Origin: Tretioscincus oriximinensis
Lineage: Eukaryota > Chordata > Lepidosauria > Squamata > Gymnophthalmidae
Length of the DNA: 64,000 nucleotides
Direction of reading: 5' to 3'
Assembly: GCA_022410635.1 (NCBI GenBank)
Contig: JAJVDF010000248.1
Coordinates: 632,578 to 696,577, forward strand
The notes beneath the pieces are model-generated. The model saw only the letters and a list, made by a program, of their open reading frames with translations. It did not search any database and was not told the DNA's origin. This document shows, in pieces, positions 45,720 to 57,482 of this stretch. The first letter of the stretch is position 1, and each line of letters begins with the position of its first letter. A program made the translations under genes and the position numbers.

Positions 45720-46840
45720 ATAGTTTTATGGTTAATTGCCCTTCTCTGCATGTCTTTTTTCCTCTGTAAAACAAGTAATTAGGAGTATTTACTATAATTA
45801 AAGCCCAATTAAATAATGTCTGTCTTACCCTTCATGGGAGGCAAGTGGCTAATTAACCTGGAGTTGGTCATAATCCATAATCCTTTTACTACAAATAATT
45901 TTCTGTAGAGCTACTTATGTGTTAAGGGTTATGACAGAATGCAAACAGAACATCTTCTCTTATTATGCTGAGACTCAAGATAAATATCAGTGATGTAAAT
46001 AAAAAAAGCTCTCTAAGTAAGATGGGGACAGAGTGATGCCCTAGAAAATAGGATTATTAATCCCTGTATGGCATTAATATGCTGGTGGTGTTATGTTATG
46101 GATAGATGCTGAGTTATCCAGCTGTTACAGTGATAGTTCAGCATTGCAGGATTCTTACATAAAGATCTTTTAGTTAATTATCTTGGAATTGCTCTTTGGA
46201 CGACTGTACCTTTATTGAATACATAGTGAATCATTCATCAGGATAATATGAAGAAAAAAGTTGCCATGTGAAATCAAAGTGTTACATTGTTTCAAGGTTG
46301 CATAAAATAGTGAAATTCAGTTCCTATAGCTTCTAGTGAATAACAGCTGAAATGTGATACAATCATTTTATGCAACCATTAAAACTTTAGGAATTCTGAT
46401 GAAGATGAAGTCTTAGGTTCTGGAAACAACATTCCTGATCAGTCAATTGCCAGAATAGCTGGGGCCTTCCTTTCCCATGAATGGCAGTTGCACAAAGAGA
46501 GCACTTTCAAGCATTGCATTTGAACCTCTGATGGCCTCCCCACTCTTTTCTCTGTGCAGTTGGGTCAGGATACAACTCCAGCTGATCTTTCAACTTCAGG
46601 ATTTTTCAGGGCAAAAGGAGCTTTATTCTGAGTGGGTTGCTGAATGTCACTGACCACAGAAGATGAATTCTTAATCATTTGCATACAGGCATGGCACATG
46701 TGCAGTATGAACCCCCCATGAACCCTAACTTTTTAAAAGCAAGTAAATCCATCATTTATATAAAAATGCGTTATTGTGCAACAGAACAGGCTTTGCTTAG
46801 GTTCTTAGGTATTAAGTCCTACAATCCTTTGGTTCACATT
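45720..46840. other. Repeat-poor block, possible conserved non-coding element
   Basis: 45720-46220 lacks repeat words and is dense in TAATTA-type motifs (aagtaattaggag, actataattaaag, ggctaattaacctgg, acaaataatttt). 46230-46840 shows nothing recognisable. Confidence 0.3.
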
Positions 46841-46844
46841 AGCT

Positions 46845-47150
46845 GGATTGGCACTTGGCCTTAGTTTGTTCCAGAAAGTTGTCTAAGGTAGAGTGACCAT
46901 ATAAAAAATGGGATAAAACTTCATACCTATAATGGGAGTGAAAAGTGACACAAACACACGCATGATGTTTCAGGCATTATAAACTGCACCTAGTGAAAAT
47001 TCTTCTTTTCTCTAGCCATTGAAGGTAAAACGTTTTATCCAAGTTTTTATATGGTAACTCTAAAGGGGTCTGACATGACTTGTGCTCTCCCAGAATGGCA
47101 TGTTAACTTTCTAGTACAAAATAAAGCCAGGTGCACAGGGGAATGAAAGG
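46845..47150. mobile_element. Foldback family FB1, interrupted by another element
   Basis: Left ttggcacttggccttagttt-gttccagaaagtt and right aactttctagtacaaaataa-agccaggtgca are inverted copies. The middle holds the FB4-related element at 46889-47062, which inserted later. Confidence 0.7.
46889..47062. mobile_element. 174-bp DNA transposon with terminal inverted repeats, nested
   Basis: Ends tagagtgaccatataaaaaa and tttttatatggtaactcta are inverted repeats of about 20 bp; gggataaaac / gttttatcc extends them. cacctagtgaaaattc in the middle is shared with the FB4 copies. Target duplication ambiguous (aagg on both sides). Confidence 0.75.
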
Positions 47151-47176
47151 TTTAAAGCTGAAGGAAAGGAGTTTAG

Positions 47177-47335
47177 GCTAGGGTTCCCACATTAAATCTG
47201 GAATAGACCTAGGGACCTTTCATGGCTATAGAAGAGGATATTTCATCACGTGCAGTTTCTAATGCCTGCTGACTTTTTCACACCCATTAAAGGTGTAAGC
47301 ATCTATCTCTGATTTGACGTAGGAACCTTGTTTAG
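47177..47335. mobile_element. Foldback family FB4
   Basis: tagggttcccacattaaatc ... tctgatttgacgtaggaacc, with tcatcacgtgcagtttctaa in the middle. Second FB4-type copy within 150 bases of the nested one. Confidence 0.65.
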
Positions 47336-47705
47336 GATATCCTACACTGAACCCACCCTACTGTACTTCAATTCAGCTTGATTTAATCCTATATCACAGT
47401 AAAATCTTACAGAAAGAAATACAGAAGATCAATTCTATGTAATCTAAACAAATATGTTCTTTTCTAAAAGAAAGGAAGGTTGTTTTTAGGCGTGTTGATC
47501 TCATCTATGCTTGAACAGCAGGAACGCTTTCCAATTTTACCCTGCAGGTTCACCTACTGCAGTGACTAGCAGTACTCAGACAGGCCAAGAACATCAGCCA
47601 AAAATAAAGAAAGCTGTTAATAGCTAGGGGAGTTGGGGTGGGGGAGAGAATTGCTTATAGGAATGCAATCATAAGATAGCTAGTAAAAGGNGAAGAAACA
47701 CTAAA

Positions 47706-47885
47706 CAAGGCCTCATTCACACTTGGCCTTATTTTGCTTCAGAAAATGATTTAAGTTTCCTGTTGGCCAAATTCTATTCTGGGTTAACACAGGCCACAAC
47801 AAGATCTATGCTTGTCCAGATCAGTATTTGGACAGCAGGGCCATTTTGTGGAACAGAATAAAGCTAGGTGCAAATCAGGTTACTT
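47706..47885. mobile_element. Foldback family FB1
   Basis: cacacttggccttattttgc-ttcagaaaatg pairs with cattttgtggaacagaataa-agctaggtgcaa. Central ttgtccaga matches the 29340 copy. Confidence 0.65.
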
Positions 47886-47889
47886 TGCC

Positions 47890-48750
47890 AATAGAAATTT
47901 GACTTCTGAGGTTTTCATATACAGTAGGTCTTTTGAATAATATTTATGAAAAAGCTTGTTCCAGATGAAATCTCAGTTGGGCTTAAAAGGAGGCAGCTGA
48001 CTTAATTAACATAACAGCTGGATACAATTTCAACACTACAATTTCAATTATTACATCCTTTATTACCAAATGATTATATCTTGGGTTCCTGCAGACAGAT
48101 TGCCACAGAAAAGGGCAAACCTTTACTAGAAGATTAGCTTAATACAAGGGTTGGTTCAAACATACCTTAGAAGGTAGAATATCAAGGGTAAGTGAACACT
48201 TGCCCTTGTTGCCACTCCTTAGTCTGCTAAAATATATAATGATGGAAAGCTGAATTCTTTCCAAAAAGCAAAAGGAAGAGCCACTGTCTGCCAAAAAGCT
48301 GGTTTTATACGAAATGCTGTAATTTGAACCAGCCACACCCCAATTACATGGTGACATTTACAAAATGTATTTTGATCAAAACTCCTGTTAGCTTGACTCA
48401 GCCTTCTGCAGAACTATGAGGAGGAATGCTCAATGCCATGTCAGACAGCATGGCTTGATGGGATTTCAGGTCTGCTGCTTCCAATTGTAATATTACGAAT
48501 GCACATAATGAAGATGCTCAATGGCCTCTTCTGTTCTGGTTTGTTCCTCTCAAGAGAAAACTGAAGGAGGATCTTACTTAGTGTTGATATAAATGTTTAT
48601 TGCAAAAAGGTACTCTAGCCCTAATCCAAAAGGAAGAAATGCATATCTTTTTCTTTGAAAATTTGAACAAATGACCTGGAAGCTAGCAAGGCAGCTATAG
48701 AATTGAGAAAAAAGTTTGAAGTCTTATTTTGAAAACATTATATATTTGTT
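47890..48750. other. Unrecognised sequence
   Basis: No gene or repeat recognised; a 72-codon minus-strand frame (48139-48357) has no motif. Confidence 0.3.
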
Positions 48751-48756
48751 TCTCTC

Positions 48757-48925
48757 AGACCTTATTCTGGGCTCTTGTCTTGATACAGAATTTGGTTATT
48801 CACATGCCAGTGTGGGCTATAGCAGTTCCAATTTGGGGGCTTCCATAGTCTACACTAGCATGTAAATGACAGTTTTCTAATCTGAGGTATCACCCAAAAT
48901 AAGGCTCAGTGGGGACAGGGCCTCA
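48757..48925. mobile_element. Foldback, FB2-like
   Basis: cagaccttattctgggctct on the left and acccaaaataaggctcagtg on the right are inverted, with cacatgccagtgtgggctat / tagtctacactagcatgtaa inside. Diverged. Confidence 0.55.
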
Positions 48926-50810
48926 GAATCTTAAACATGGAATGTTTTTTGCTTGAGAAAAGGGGAAATAGCCAACAGAGAGAGGGAAACTAGGCTGAAG
49001 ATGTATGGTGGTGAGGTGTTCTATAGAAGTGTGTTTACTGATTATCCTGAACAGAGCCTTCTTAATCTGGATCACACTTTAATGTGGGCCAACAGAGGAT
49101 GAGATCTTAAGATCCTCACAAATGTGTAGATCTATGATGTCCAGATCAATACTAATGTACAAATCTATGGAGTTCAGATCAGCATTGTAGAGACTTTAAT
49201 TCTGATTTAAATACCCATGCATATAAGAAATTCTGATGGGAGTTTAGAACAAGTTACTCAATAGCAGATAACAGACCAATTTGTGTTTTGGAAATTCTCT
49301 CTAAATAAACCTGTGTTCATTTAGATCACGGTCCTGATCATCCATGGAGTTCATCAGGTGATCTTGGGCTAGTCACTGAGTGATTTTTATATTTTAAAAA
49401 ATTCATCTTGGTCCTGTATGCAAAACACCTTTTTCCACACTGTTAAAACTGACAAGCAGTGAACAAGTGATAATTTCCCCTTCACCAGGGTTTTCAAAGC
49501 AGAGTAGGGACAGAATGGCAAAAGTGCCCAATGGCAATTGGGCCTTTCATGCAGTGGGCCCTTATGGCCACACCAGGGATTACCTGTATTTTAAATGTTG
49601 TGGCTAGTGCATAGAAACTGATGCTCAGCACATCTGGTATATGTGCAAGAATTCTCATATGCACTGGGTGAGGATTTTGGCATGCAGAGTATGAGATCCT
49701 TGGGTTAGGCAACTACCATGCATATACTATCATCCTTGCATGCTCCCTTCCACTGTGCTGCCATCCAATAGATGTCCTCCTTTGCCTCCCAGTCTGCCAT
49801 TGAAGTAGTGGTTGAATAGCTTACCTGTCAGGGTTGGTTCAGTTAATCCTGCATTGGGTAACATCTTGAACCTGATTCACTTGGAACTTTCTTTGAATTT
49901 TATGACTAAAATACCTCCATATGTAGATGGTATATGATGTCACTGCTGCCGCTTCTCTAAAATGAATGCAAGAATCTGCACATCTTAATGTCTGATCTCT
50001 TTCTCTTATCACAAACTAAGATAGAGGATTAAATAATAAGTCTAATTGAGCTTCTAGACAAGGTTTGCACTGATGAATGAATGAATTTATTGATTAGTCA
50101 GATGGAAATACCAATATATAAAATATTAACGATAAATTGAAGCAAGCAGGTACATACAAAACTCTTATCATGAATCCCTTACATATCTTTATCCATCTTG
50201 GAAGCCCCTCTAATCTGCCCCAAATAGGTTTTCTTAGTTGTTCAGTTTTAACACAAAACAAATAAGACAGTCTTCCTAACAATAATCTTCCCAATAATAA
50301 AGCATGCATCAGTTCTCTGAAGCAAATAAAGCATTGTGTTTGACTCTTTGTCTCCTATCATCTGAGAGATATTTAAACACAAATTATCTTTTTTTTCTGC
50401 CTCTAAAAATTGGTCTGTTATCTGCCTTTTTTCTGCATCTGTGTCTATTTTTCTCTTTATGATCTACGTAATTCATTATATTTTTTCTAATTTATCTACA
50501 ACTTCTTTTAACTAAGGCTGTTTGTAGAGGCCTTGGTAATGTGTTGTAGCGATCTATTAAATCTAAATCCTTAAAATGCAACATTGCAATTCTCAGGACT
50601 GATTTGCACTAATTTCCAAATAAAATTACATGGAACCTGGAATGATTTCTTTATAGGCAACATGCACACTTTTGTAGCTCACACTTACTACATCTTCTTA
50701 CAAGTAGCCTGAATGACATGACCTTTAAAACATGAAAGCAAAGCTACCTTTGCAAATGGGTCTTTCAACTTTTTTTTTTTCAAAATAAAACAATGGCTTA
50801 GGGGGGAAAC
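48926..50810. other. Mostly unrecognised
   Basis: 49352-49382 (ggtgatcttgggctagtcac) is a MIR-core fragment. 50075-50110 (gaatgaatgaatttattgat) may be the inverted tail of an unidentified LINE. The 71-codon frame at 50094-50309 (minus) would then be part of it, but no family motif is visible. Confidence 0.3.
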
Positions 50811-50814
50811 ATAC

Positions 50815-52340
50815 TTAGGGGGAAAAACAGCAATTGCGTTATGTTGTGAAAGAAATCGCTGGCTAGCCATGCCACACTTACCTTCCTCCTGTCACTAATA
50901 CAAGCAAAGAAATCTTTAACCAGAACAGAGATGAGCTATCAGGATCATAGCTACTGAACTCTATGATCCTATAAGGTGTGCATGCTCAGCAGGGTCTAGG
51001 AGGAAGTAAGTGATAACAGAGTTGGAAGCTGCATGAGTAACTTGTGTAATCTGCAAGATCATGCACCCTTGCACAAGATCCCAGATCTCATACAGGGGTA
51101 CACAAGAAAGCAAACAGCCTCCCCCCCGGCGTACAGGAAGTGACATCATAAAAATTTCAAGATATCTCAGAACTGTGCCAGATTTTCAGGCTCCTTGTCC
51201 GATATCCGGTTTCTGGGGGTCCCAACACTGAATGAGAATCTCTTTCTGCTTTCTTTGCTTGAGACTCAATACGCTATGCCACACTAAGACTTAGAAGGGA
51301 ATAAGGGGGCTTTTCACTAGCATGTTGGAAAATATCAGCAAATACCTGAAGACGCGTTAAGGCGTCTAGGAATCAGGGGCGATGGGAACGGGTGGAGGAT
51401 CGCCGTCGTGCCGGTCCTTTACTTCCGGGTCCATGATCTGCCCACGAACGTGCGCGGCATCGGCGGGAGAGGTGCACAGGGAGGCAGAGACTTTTGCACA
51501 CATATTTATGCATGCAGCCTCCCTCCATTTGTGTTGTTGCGACGAGAAGACTAGACCCTCCCCCCATTACCCTCTTTGACATGGCTAGTGTGGCGGTAGT
51601 GCATCTTGGTTGGCCAGATGGGATAGTTTTTAGCCATTTGGCAGGTATCTGTTAGCTATCCCAGTTTGGTGAGGGCCCTCTTAAGGGGGTTCAGCATCAT
51701 GATGCTTGCCCAAAGGAAGGGGTTGGAAACCAAACGTGATCCTGAGTCGAGGAGGGGGTGCCTCTAAATAGGCCGCCGCCTTGCAAGCCCCACAAAAACC
51801 GCCTTGATCCGCTAGCGGTCCACCTCAAGCAGAGGCTGGGCGGAGCTCACTGAGGTGCCAACTGGTGGCTGCCTTAAACAAGGGCTGGGCAGAATTGGGC
51901 ACGTGAGCCAGTATGGTGGTTTCCGTCTGATGCCGGGTTGGCCAGGCGGGGCTCGCAGGAGGCGAGCGAGTGTTGGTGGCCATCCCAAAAGGGGGATTGG
52001 CGATGTCCCTGGTTCACCCCAATACGGGACTGTCAGCCAGATGCACTTCCTTACACACTCCTATCTATAGCCATGGCCTTTATTATTCCACTTATCTGCT
52101 ATAATTATACCTGATTATTGGTGCTATCCTTATTAATACTGAAGACAGATGTAGACGAGATCCAATAAATGTTCAAAAGATACTGTGTGTTGTTCCTTGC
52201 CTGTTTCATCTTAGCCCACCAATAGGAAATTGCTGATTCTAATCTCTCACCCTTTTATTACTGGTGTATATCGAAGCCTAGTGAATCCTCCATTTGGCCA
52301 TGTGGCCTGAAGAGGAAGGAAGAGGGAAGTAATCTACATG
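50815..52340. repeat. Unclassified repeat R1, copy A, interrupted
   Basis: 50815-51346 plus 52222-52340 match copy B (56438-56850): aaaaacagcaattg-gttatg, gctagccatgccacact, accttcctcctgtc, aacagagatgagct, then cat-ttggaaaatatc-gcaa, attgctg-ttct and cacccttttatta. Copy A carries about 200 extra bases at 51020-51225. The gap between its two parts is filled by the LTR-like element. Confidence 0.75.
51347..52221 (+). mobile_element. Solo-LTR-like GC-rich element
   Basis: A GC-rich insert in repeat R1. It has TG...CA ends (tgaagacgcg ... ttagcccacca), a TATA-like catatttatgc near 51500, and near its right end an AATAAA (52172) followed by a T-rich stretch (gtgttgttccttgcctgttt), the usual layout of an LTR. 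The flanking words atacc / atagg are only a partial target duplication. It shares many short blocks with 60595-61545 in the same order. No gag, pol or env coding sequence is seen. The long distance from TATA to poly(A) signal is unusual for an LTR, so a non-LTR explanation remains open. Confidence 0.5.
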
Positions 52341-52344
52341 CAGC

Positions 52345-52800
52345 TGCACCCAATGACAAAAATAAAAGTCTCAGAATAGATAAAATGTGTGTTATGCCAG
52401 AAAGCTTTTAATTTAAATATACTTTCCCCTGGTGAGTGTTTGTTTGGGGTTAATTAAGAAGTCATTTCAGCTTTCGCCTTTATTTTATGTTCTGCTTTTA
52501 AAAATACAAATTCCTTATTTAAAAAGAAATAAAGGGGTTTCATGAATTTTCTTTATGTTCCCAAATGGCACACTTAAAATACAAGATCTGTTTCCAGGAT
52601 AAAGAGACAAATATAGAAAGATTTTGCCATCTGGATTCTTTAGAGAAACTCATAATTTTTAATGTTAGGTTAACTCTCACAAATATATACCCATTCAACA
52701 TCCTCCATTTACTCTAGCATTTTAAAGAAAATGTATTCAAGTGAATGCAATTATATAATACACTGTCTTCCTAGTAAAACTTCTGGTAATCTATGGGAGT
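52345..52800. other. Repeat-poor block, possible conserved non-coding element
   Basis: Repeat-free, with gcttttaatttaaatatac, tttggggttaattaagaagt and catttcagctttcgcc. Only composition supports the idea. Confidence 0.25.
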
Positions 52801-52819
52801 ACACACAGACATCCTAGTG

Positions 52820-53027
52820 TAGGGTGACCAGATGACCCCTTTTGGGGGGATTGAAAATCATTTTTGGGGTGCCCCCCAGTTTTTTCTGAGAATTTTTTTT
52901 CAAAAAAATATTTTTTTCTGAACATTTTTTTGTTTTTTAATTTTTTTTCCTCAGAAAATCCAGGAGGTACCCCAGAAACGGTTTTTCAAACCCACCCACC
53001 CCCAAAAGGGGTCATCTGGTCAGCCTA
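52820..53027. mobile_element. 208-bp hAT-like MITE with target duplication
   Basis: Ends tagggtgaccagatgacccc / ggggtcatctggtcagccta. Flanked by an exact atcctagtg at 52811-52819 and 53028-53036. Same family as 36153-36348, with an expanded T-rich centre. Confidence 0.9.
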
Positions 53028-53091
53028 ATCCTAGTGGGCACTCTAAAAAAGCCAAGAAGGCACAAGATCTAAAACTCAGAATGCTCTAAAA

Positions 53092-53279
53092 CAGGGGTGG
53101 GCAATTAATTTTTCCCAAGGGGCCACATGAGAAATTGGGGTGGTTTTAGAGGGCCGGATTAATATAGTTAACTCAGTTCTACCCAATACTGTATATAACT
53201 CTGAGCTAAGAGGGGCAGGCCGGTCAGAGACAGCAGGAGGGCCGCATGTGGCCCTCGGGCCGCCACTTGCCCAGGTCTG
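53092..53279. mobile_element. 188-bp hAT MITE with 8-bp target duplication
   Basis: Ends caggggtgggcaa / ttgcccaggtctg are the widespread hAT-type CAGGGGTGGGCAA termini. ctctaaaa flanks it at 53084-53091 and 53280-53287, the 8 bp expected of hAT. Interior words ggggccacatgagaaattgg and ggagggccgcatgtggccct are typical. Non-autonomous. Confidence 0.92.
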
Positions 53280-53432
53280 CTCTAAAAGGAGTGCTGAAGA
53301 GCATTTAAGCATCCTTTACAACACATTCCCTTTGTGTAAAGGAAAAGTAAAGTGAGGGTGATGTAGCCCTGAAATACTTTTATTTTCATTACAAGCATCA
53401 CCTGAAGCTAGTAGTTTGGACACAGTGCATTG

Positions 53433-53618
53433 AGGTGGAATGGTGGAACTCATTTATCTAATTGAAATGTAGACTGTAAATCTATTTTCTTTCCAATAGC
53501 TGAGTTGGCTAGAGCTGAAGGCCAGTAGAGGGCACGCACCGCTCTCCATGTCCATGGTAGGGCCTCGGAACCAGACCCCTCAATTGAAAGACCAGCTTTT
53601 AGCAATTACGGCATTGGT
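53433..53618 (-). mobile_element. tRNA-SINE, inverted, second subfamily
   Basis: actcatttatctaattgaaa, ccaatagctgagttggctag and agctgaaggccagtagaggg, then head remnant tagcaattacggcatt. The 94-codon frame that starts inside it (53548-53832) has no recognised family. Confidence 0.75.
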
Positions 53619-53619
53619 C

Positions 53620-54285
53620 CATAGAACATACAAACTTTTGGCACTCCATCCCTGTCTCTTAGAGTGGAAGCAACACCTCCAACTTTGGAAACTGTCTGCT
53701 ACTGAGGCATCATTGCAACCTATTGAAACTGTATGTAATCAGGCTTTTTACAAGAAGGCACAAGTCACATGGCATAGGTGCATGGGCAGAATCTATGCCA
53801 AAGAGTTCCTTGAGGCAAATGGTTTCGTGTAATTGTCTAATGGGATGAAAATGATCAACTTCTAACCATGTCTTCAGCCTATTACATGATTCTCTGGTGC
53901 AGAATTGGCAAAAGTTTTAATGTATTGCAGTATATTGTATCCTTGTCATTCACTGACAAGAACAGAGGGCATTTTGATACAGCTTCTCTGTGAAGGGCAC
54001 CAGACATTGTGGAGACTGTCATTTAAACTGCTTCAGATAAGGCAAATATGTCTGCACATACTTAAGAGTTTTGGGACATCTGAGTATTGCACTTTGGAAT
54101 TCTGAATCTTAATAAGTGGGGAGGTTCTAATGAATATTTGAACCTCTGACCAGCATCAGAAGGCACATGCTATCTATAAAAGGGGATAAATAGGAAGGTT
54201 TGGAAAACTTCAGGTCATCATTCTCACATCAGTACTTGGAAGATTTTGCAACTGAATATGAAATTATTAAAGAGCTTGCAAGCAG
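53620..54285. other. Unrecognised sequence
   Basis: No gene or repeat recognised apart from the read-through of the frame starting in the SINE. Confidence 0.3.
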
Positions 54286-54289
54286 ATCC

Positions 54290-54432
54290 AGATTTAGGCT
54301 GTATTTTGTCTATGGGCTGTAATTTGCTTATTTATTTACTCCCCCTCTTCCCTCAGCTACTTTGGGTTTTATAATAATAAAAGCAATAAAAATATTAATA
54401 TCTTCTTAGTACTACTGATATCTATATTTTGC
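54290..54432 (+). repeat. Unclassified repeat R5, copy 1
   Basis: gctgtattttgtctatgggc, tccccctcttccctcagcta, aataataaaagcaataaaaa and atcttcttagtactactgat match 59878-60018. It looks like the A-rich 3' end of a retroelement; upstream sequences are not alike. Confidence 0.65.
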
Positions 54433-54434
54433 CT

Positions 54435-54910
54435 ACTTGCAAGTAAAGCAGTGATTGCTACAAGCTAACATAACTGTGTTAAGAACAAATTTCATCAGAT
54501 TAATCTTACCCAAAATTGTGGCTTGTTTAATTGTGGAAATAGATATTTTGCTGCGTAAATGTTGTGTGCTTACTTCAACTGAACTAAAGTTTGAAAATGT
54601 GCTTCAGATCATTCTACTGAATAAGTGTATTCATCACAGGATGAGCAGCATGGCTGATGCATGGGTATAGATAGTTCCTAAGACTTGTTAGAAAAGACTT
54701 GTTAATCATTATACTTCAAATATGTATGACAGACAATATGGGGTTAACCTCAAGCTGTGAAAGGTTAATAGGGAGTTACTTGTGCTCCTTTCTGGATTAG
54801 ATTCAAAAATAAAGTCAACTAAGAATGACAGTTTCACCTCTAAAAAATCTCTATTGTCCAGATTTTGAACAGTGGCTGCCATTTTGCAGATAAAGACTTT
54901 TTGTTTATCT
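54435..54910. other. Unrecognised sequence
   Basis: No gene or repeat recognised. Confidence 0.3.
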
Positions 54911-54914
54911 TGCA

Positions 54915-55085
54915 CTGGGTCTTATTCCGGATTATATTTCAGAATAGGGATCTGTTATCTGAATGCTAGTCCAGACTACAGCAAGGCTCACCTAGAGCCT
55001 TCCTTAGTAAGTACTAGCATGAGAATTGCTGGTCTTTACTCTGAGATATAATCCAGAATAAAGTGTAGTGTAAAAAGAGCCTATG
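54915..55085. mobile_element. Foldback family FB2, most complete copy
   Basis: gcactgggtcttattccgga-ttatatttcagaatag on the left and ctctgagatataatccagaa-taaagtgtagtg on the right are inverted; gaatgctagt / actagcatga continue the pairing. A related fragment continues to about 55180. Confidence 0.75.
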
Positions 55086-55180
55086 GTAGACCCCGAAAAG
55101 GATTTACCATAGTCCACATTAGCATGTGGAGAAATGGTCCCTCTTCTGTACTGTAACCCACAGTAATGCTCGGTGTCAAA

Positions 55181-56140
55181 AGGATTTTTTTTAAGCAGTA
55201 GGTGCTGCGGGACTAAATAAAGGATTGAAAACTGGCCAGTTTTATCATAATTACCTTTCTAATAATAATAAACAAATGTAATAAACAAATGAACAAAAAC
55301 TACAAAACTACAATATATTGTAATTTAATAAAATAAAAAATTAACATTTTGTTCAGTTTCATCATTAAAACACTGTTGAAACAGTAAATATGTATGTAAA
55401 TATGACCACGACTTCTGCAAATTAGTTTTCAAAAATGATCAATTATTATTTCAGAAAAAGAAGTGAATAAATATCAAGGAGGGAAAACATGTCATGAAAT
55501 CCTTTGGAATGGCACACCCAAGAAAATTACAGTCTTGTAGTCAAGAATTTTGTATTCTTGTAGGAAAAACGGGAAACAAAAAATGATTACATGCCTTTGC
55601 TGTGATGTGCTCTCTTTTATGTGACAAAGTTTGGTTGTTCAGCTTAATCTATGCTAAGATGCCAAAAACAGCACATAATCAGACGGTGACAGCCTCTCAA
55701 ATAATGAAGCCACCCACCCTTCCAGCACTGCAAATATAACTTGATGTCTAGATGATGTTAATCTACTATCTGATGAGTACAAGTAGAAATAACAGCATAA
55801 AGCAGGGAGGATAATGTGGGAGTTGATATTTCATTCCTCTTCTAGTTTTATGTGAGTGTTTGTCATTGCAGCTGACACTGTTGGTATTTTGCTCTTCATT
55901 ATATTAGCATCACAGAAATTCATCAGAAGGAAGCTAGTTAAAATACATTTTTGTAAATGACCCAAATACAACATGTTAATTATTGTCTCAGAATGCGTTA
56001 GATCTTTAAAAACTACCAAGAAAAGGAAAATAGGACTTCAAAGAAGGTATGCAAAATCAAAACAGAAACAGAAATAAAAGCATGATAATTGTAGTTTATA
56101 TTAAAGGCAAGACAAAATTTAGCTGATATTTGGGGCTACG
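55181..56140. other. Unrecognised AT-rich sequence
   Basis: No gene or repeat recognised; contains an A-rich stretch with repeated aataaac words at 55260-55330. Confidence 0.3.
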
Positions 56141-56141
56141 T

Positions 56142-56380
56142 CTACACAGGGGCTTAATATGACCAGCAGCCGCTGAGCGCTTCACAGGGGGTTCAGTGAC
56201 GGATCTCATAGAGTTATTTTGGCAATTTTTACCTTCATTGGGGGAACTCCGTCCTCCGTTCCCCCAACATGGTGCGTCTGCTGCCACCCCCTTTCCCAGC
56301 AGCCAAGGGGAATGAACCAAACCCCTGTGAAGCGGCCACTGCAGAATATGACCATCCAAGAATGCATAGGAGAGGGCATC
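56142..56380. mobile_element. Foldback element with GC-rich core
   Basis: gaccagcagccgctgagcgc-ttcacagggggttcagtg on the left and tgaaccaaacccctgtgaag-cggccactgcagaatatgacc on the right are imperfect inverted copies. A perfect-looking hairpin gggggaac / gttccccc lies at 56237-56262. Confidence 0.6.
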
Positions 56381-56437
56381 TAAATGAATCACACTTAATC
56401 CATGTTGGAAGTTGTGTCTGTAAAGCTACAGACACAA

Positions 56438-56850
56438 GAAGGGAGAAAAACAGCAATTGTGTTATGTTGTGAAAGAAACAGTTTGCTAGCCATGCCACAC
56501 TAACCTTCCTCCTGTCGCAAACAAACTTTTAAACAGAACAGAGATGAGCTAGCAGGATAGAGATCAGTTATATCCTGGCTATTGAAACTCTAAGATCCTG
56601 TAAGCTGAGCATGCTTAGTAGGTTCTAGGAGGGAGTAAACAAGAATCTCTTGCTACTTTCTTTGATTCAGAGCCAACGATGCATGGAGGCTTTGAAGGAG
56701 AATAAGGGAGTGTTTCGTTAGCATATTGGAAAATATCCGCAATCAAAAAATTGCTGGTTCTCACCCTTTTATTATAGATGCATAGTGAAGCCTAGCGGAG
56801 CCTCAATTAGGCTCATATGACCAGAAGGGGAAGGAAGACAGACTAACCAG
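56438..56850. repeat. Unclassified repeat R1, copy B
   Basis: Uninterrupted partner of 50815-52340; shows the empty site gcaatcaaaaaattgctggt where copy A carries the LTR-like element. No open frame is conserved between copies. Confidence 0.7.
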
Positions 56851-57480
56851 ATGATCCCAGTTTCCCATGGAAACCCTGGTTTGGGGGTGTCTATCCTGCT
56901 CTCCTGGGAGTGGGTGGGACATTTCCCCATTTTTGCTGAGAAAATTTTTAAAGTCAATAAATAACTTTTACTTTTTTNAAAAAAAATCCAGTGGTGTGGG
57001 TGAGAAGGCCTTTTGGTTTATGTGTGTGGCTATATTTTCTGCTNCTGTATTTCTTCATTTAAAATTGCACTGAATTTGGATTATACTTATACAAAAATTT
57101 TTATTTCTATTTTTGCCACGTTCTTAGTTTGAGAATGGGAGGCCTTCCTTTTTTTTTTTTTTTGCTGCCCCAAAGAGGTAGCCATCATTTTCCATGGATT
57201 CTCTAATGAGAATTTTTATGCTCCATCCCAGAAACAATGTCACAAAATCATATCACTTCTGCTCCCCGGATCTGATGTTACTTCCTGCTCTGTGCCCTGG
57301 GAATGGTGTTGATCATTTCTCATGTNCTTTGGCAATATTTTGCATGCTTCATGGCTTTCTCATGCATGTGAGCTTTCTTAGGAGAGGTGGATGTGCATAT
57401 TGATGGATGATTTGCATATTCATGAATGAGCAAATTGATATAATATTAATGTATCTGAAATCCAGTTTTGTATGATTATA
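56851..57480. other. Unrecognised sequence
   Basis: Low-complexity T run at 57148-57165; no gene or repeat recognised. Confidence 0.3.
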
Positions 57481-57482
57481 TT

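Noticed and set aside
53548..53832. 94-codon open frame
   Set aside because: Begins in an antisense SINE; the remaining part shows no family motif or splice support.
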